Assembly: GCA_019429365.1 (NCBI GenBank)
Contig: JAHYJD010000001.1
Location: forward strand, 37,453-101,452
Length of the DNA stretch: 64,000 nucleotides
Source of the DNA: Bacteroidales bacterium
GTDB lineage: Bacteria; Bacteroidota; Bacteroidia; Bacteroidales; UBA7960
Reading direction: 5' to 3'
Shown: positions 63,450 through 64,000 of the stretch, in pieces
Position numbering within the stretch: position 1 is the stretch's first letter
Layout of the letters: each line of letters opens with the position of its first letter
Notes under the pieces: model-generated
Database searches by the model: none
Told to the model about the DNA's origin: nothing
Seen by the model: only the letters and a program-made list of their open reading frames with translations
Program-made: the position numbers and the translations under genes

Positions 63450-63478
63450 AAAGCCCGGTTTTTGCCGGGCTTTTTGTT
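63450..63478 (+). terminator. Terminator of the cyd operon
   Basis: AAAGCCCGG (63450-63458) and CCGGGCTTT (63465-63473) with a T-rich loop, followed by TTTTGTTTG. Confidence 0.9.
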
Positions 63479-63589
63479 TGGCCATGTTTTTTTATTTGAT
63501 AAAAAGCTGTCCATCAGCAGGGATAAGATTTTTTTCTGGGCGGTCATTGAATTTTATTAAAAAAGACTTTAATTCTGAAAAAAACTTCG

Positions 63590-63597
63590 TATCTTTG
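63590..63597 (+). promoter_or_regulatory. rRNA operon promoter P1, -7 element
   Basis: TATCTTTG preceded by an A/T-rich tract (CTTTAATTCTGAAAAAAACT). It is the upstream of two tandem -7 elements before 16S rRNA. Confidence 0.55.
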
Positions 63598-63724
63598 CGG
63601 TCCGCAATTGATAAAAACGGATTTCAATCCGAAAACGTTCTGAAAACAAGCGGAAAATGGCAAGTGTGAAATCACTGATAATCAGCAAGTAAATGATTTT
63701 TTACATTTTTTTTGAAAAAATGTC

Positions 63725-63754
63725 TTGCTGATAAAAAATGTTTTTTTACCTTTG
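63725..63754 (+). promoter_or_regulatory. rRNA operon promoter P2
   Basis: TTG at 63725-63727 and TACCTTTG at 63747-63754, with a 19-base spacer, an excellent consensus match. Leader RNA of about 175 bases precedes the 16S rRNA. Confidence 0.75.
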
Positions 63755-63937
63755 CACTCCCCAAACGATGGGGCGATCACTTGAAGGAAGTGATAACGAT
63801 CTTTGAAGAAATTGGGAAAGCCAAATAAGTAGCGCAAAAAACAATACCCGTTGATTGACTTTCGAGTTAATTATACGAACCAAAGAAGAATAAGAGTCAG
63901 GACAGTAGATTTGAATATTGTCTAGAGAGATTTAGAA

Positions 63938-64000
<63 letters not shown>

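Noticed and set aside
63478..63669. Open frame of 63 codons before the rRNA
   Set aside because: Overlaps the terminator tail and rRNA promoter P1; composition is noncoding.

Overview
The window is chromosomal DNA from a member of the Bacteroidota, most likely Bacteroidales or Marinilabiliales-like. The evidence is the 5' end of a 16S rRNA gene at the right edge with a Bacteroidota-type start, recurrent promoters of the TAnnTTTG (-7) type with a TTTG-like -33 box, two TonB-dependent receptors with carboxypeptidase-regulatory-like N-domains, a GldA-type ABC ATPase, a fused two-domain E1 dehydrogenase, a HYC_CC_PP-like cysteine-rich protein and a DUF4492-cydA-cydB operon. Cytochrome bd and rubrerythrin suggest an anaerobic or microaerobic life. 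Nothing indicates a plasmid or phage.

Layout. 1-4.7 kb holds housekeeping genes: rsgA (partial), gldA, metK, and the convergent yicC-gmk-nadD operon. 4.8-11.7 kb, minus strand, is a putative envelope polysaccharide locus: a phosphorelay hybrid kinase with a worn ATPase domain, a single-domain response regulator, a TPR/beta-barrel YaiO-type outer-membrane protein, a membrane-anchored HEAT-repeat protein and a processive GT2 synthase, closed by a perfect palindrome terminator. 11.9-18.1 kb has a small outer-membrane barrel protein, a PhoB/PhoR-like pair and a large Oar-like TonB-dependent receptor. 18.2-22.3 kb is a metal-handling cluster: lipoprotein, Cys-rich HYC_CC_PP-like protein, two HMA-type proteins and a TonB-dependent receptor with a CC pair in its plug. 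22.6-26.5 kb pairs the radical-SAM TIGR03916-like and TIGR03915-like DNA-repair proteins with uvrC. 26.9-32.1 kb holds a ClC channel with CBS domains, a RelE/ParE-type toxin-antitoxin pair and an S9 peptidase. 32.2-42.5 kb is core metabolism and stress: glyA, sixA-like, ppk1, ppx, the RelA/SpoT enzyme, fur and purA, then a methyltransferase.

42.5-48.1 kb is an accessory island rich in dispersed repeats and palindromes. It carries two promoter-distal RHS tip cassettes that share a near-identical 98-bp leader. Each is followed by an AT-rich small membrane or lipoprotein gene that looks like an immunity partner. Three copies of a repeat block and a five-unit AACCCCT array mark its borders. 48.1-63.4 kb returns to core genes: rubrerythrin, fused 2-oxoacid dehydrogenase E1, PadR-PspC, htpG, LemA with two TPM proteins, a BASS transporter, a PlsC-like acyltransferase, and DUF4492-cydA-cydB followed by a 45-residue membrane ORF that may be a small oxidase subunit. 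The window ends with tandem rRNA promoters and the start of 16S rRNA.

Functions are inferred from sequence motifs and family knowledge only; no database search was run. Promoter calls rest on consensus matches read by eye.
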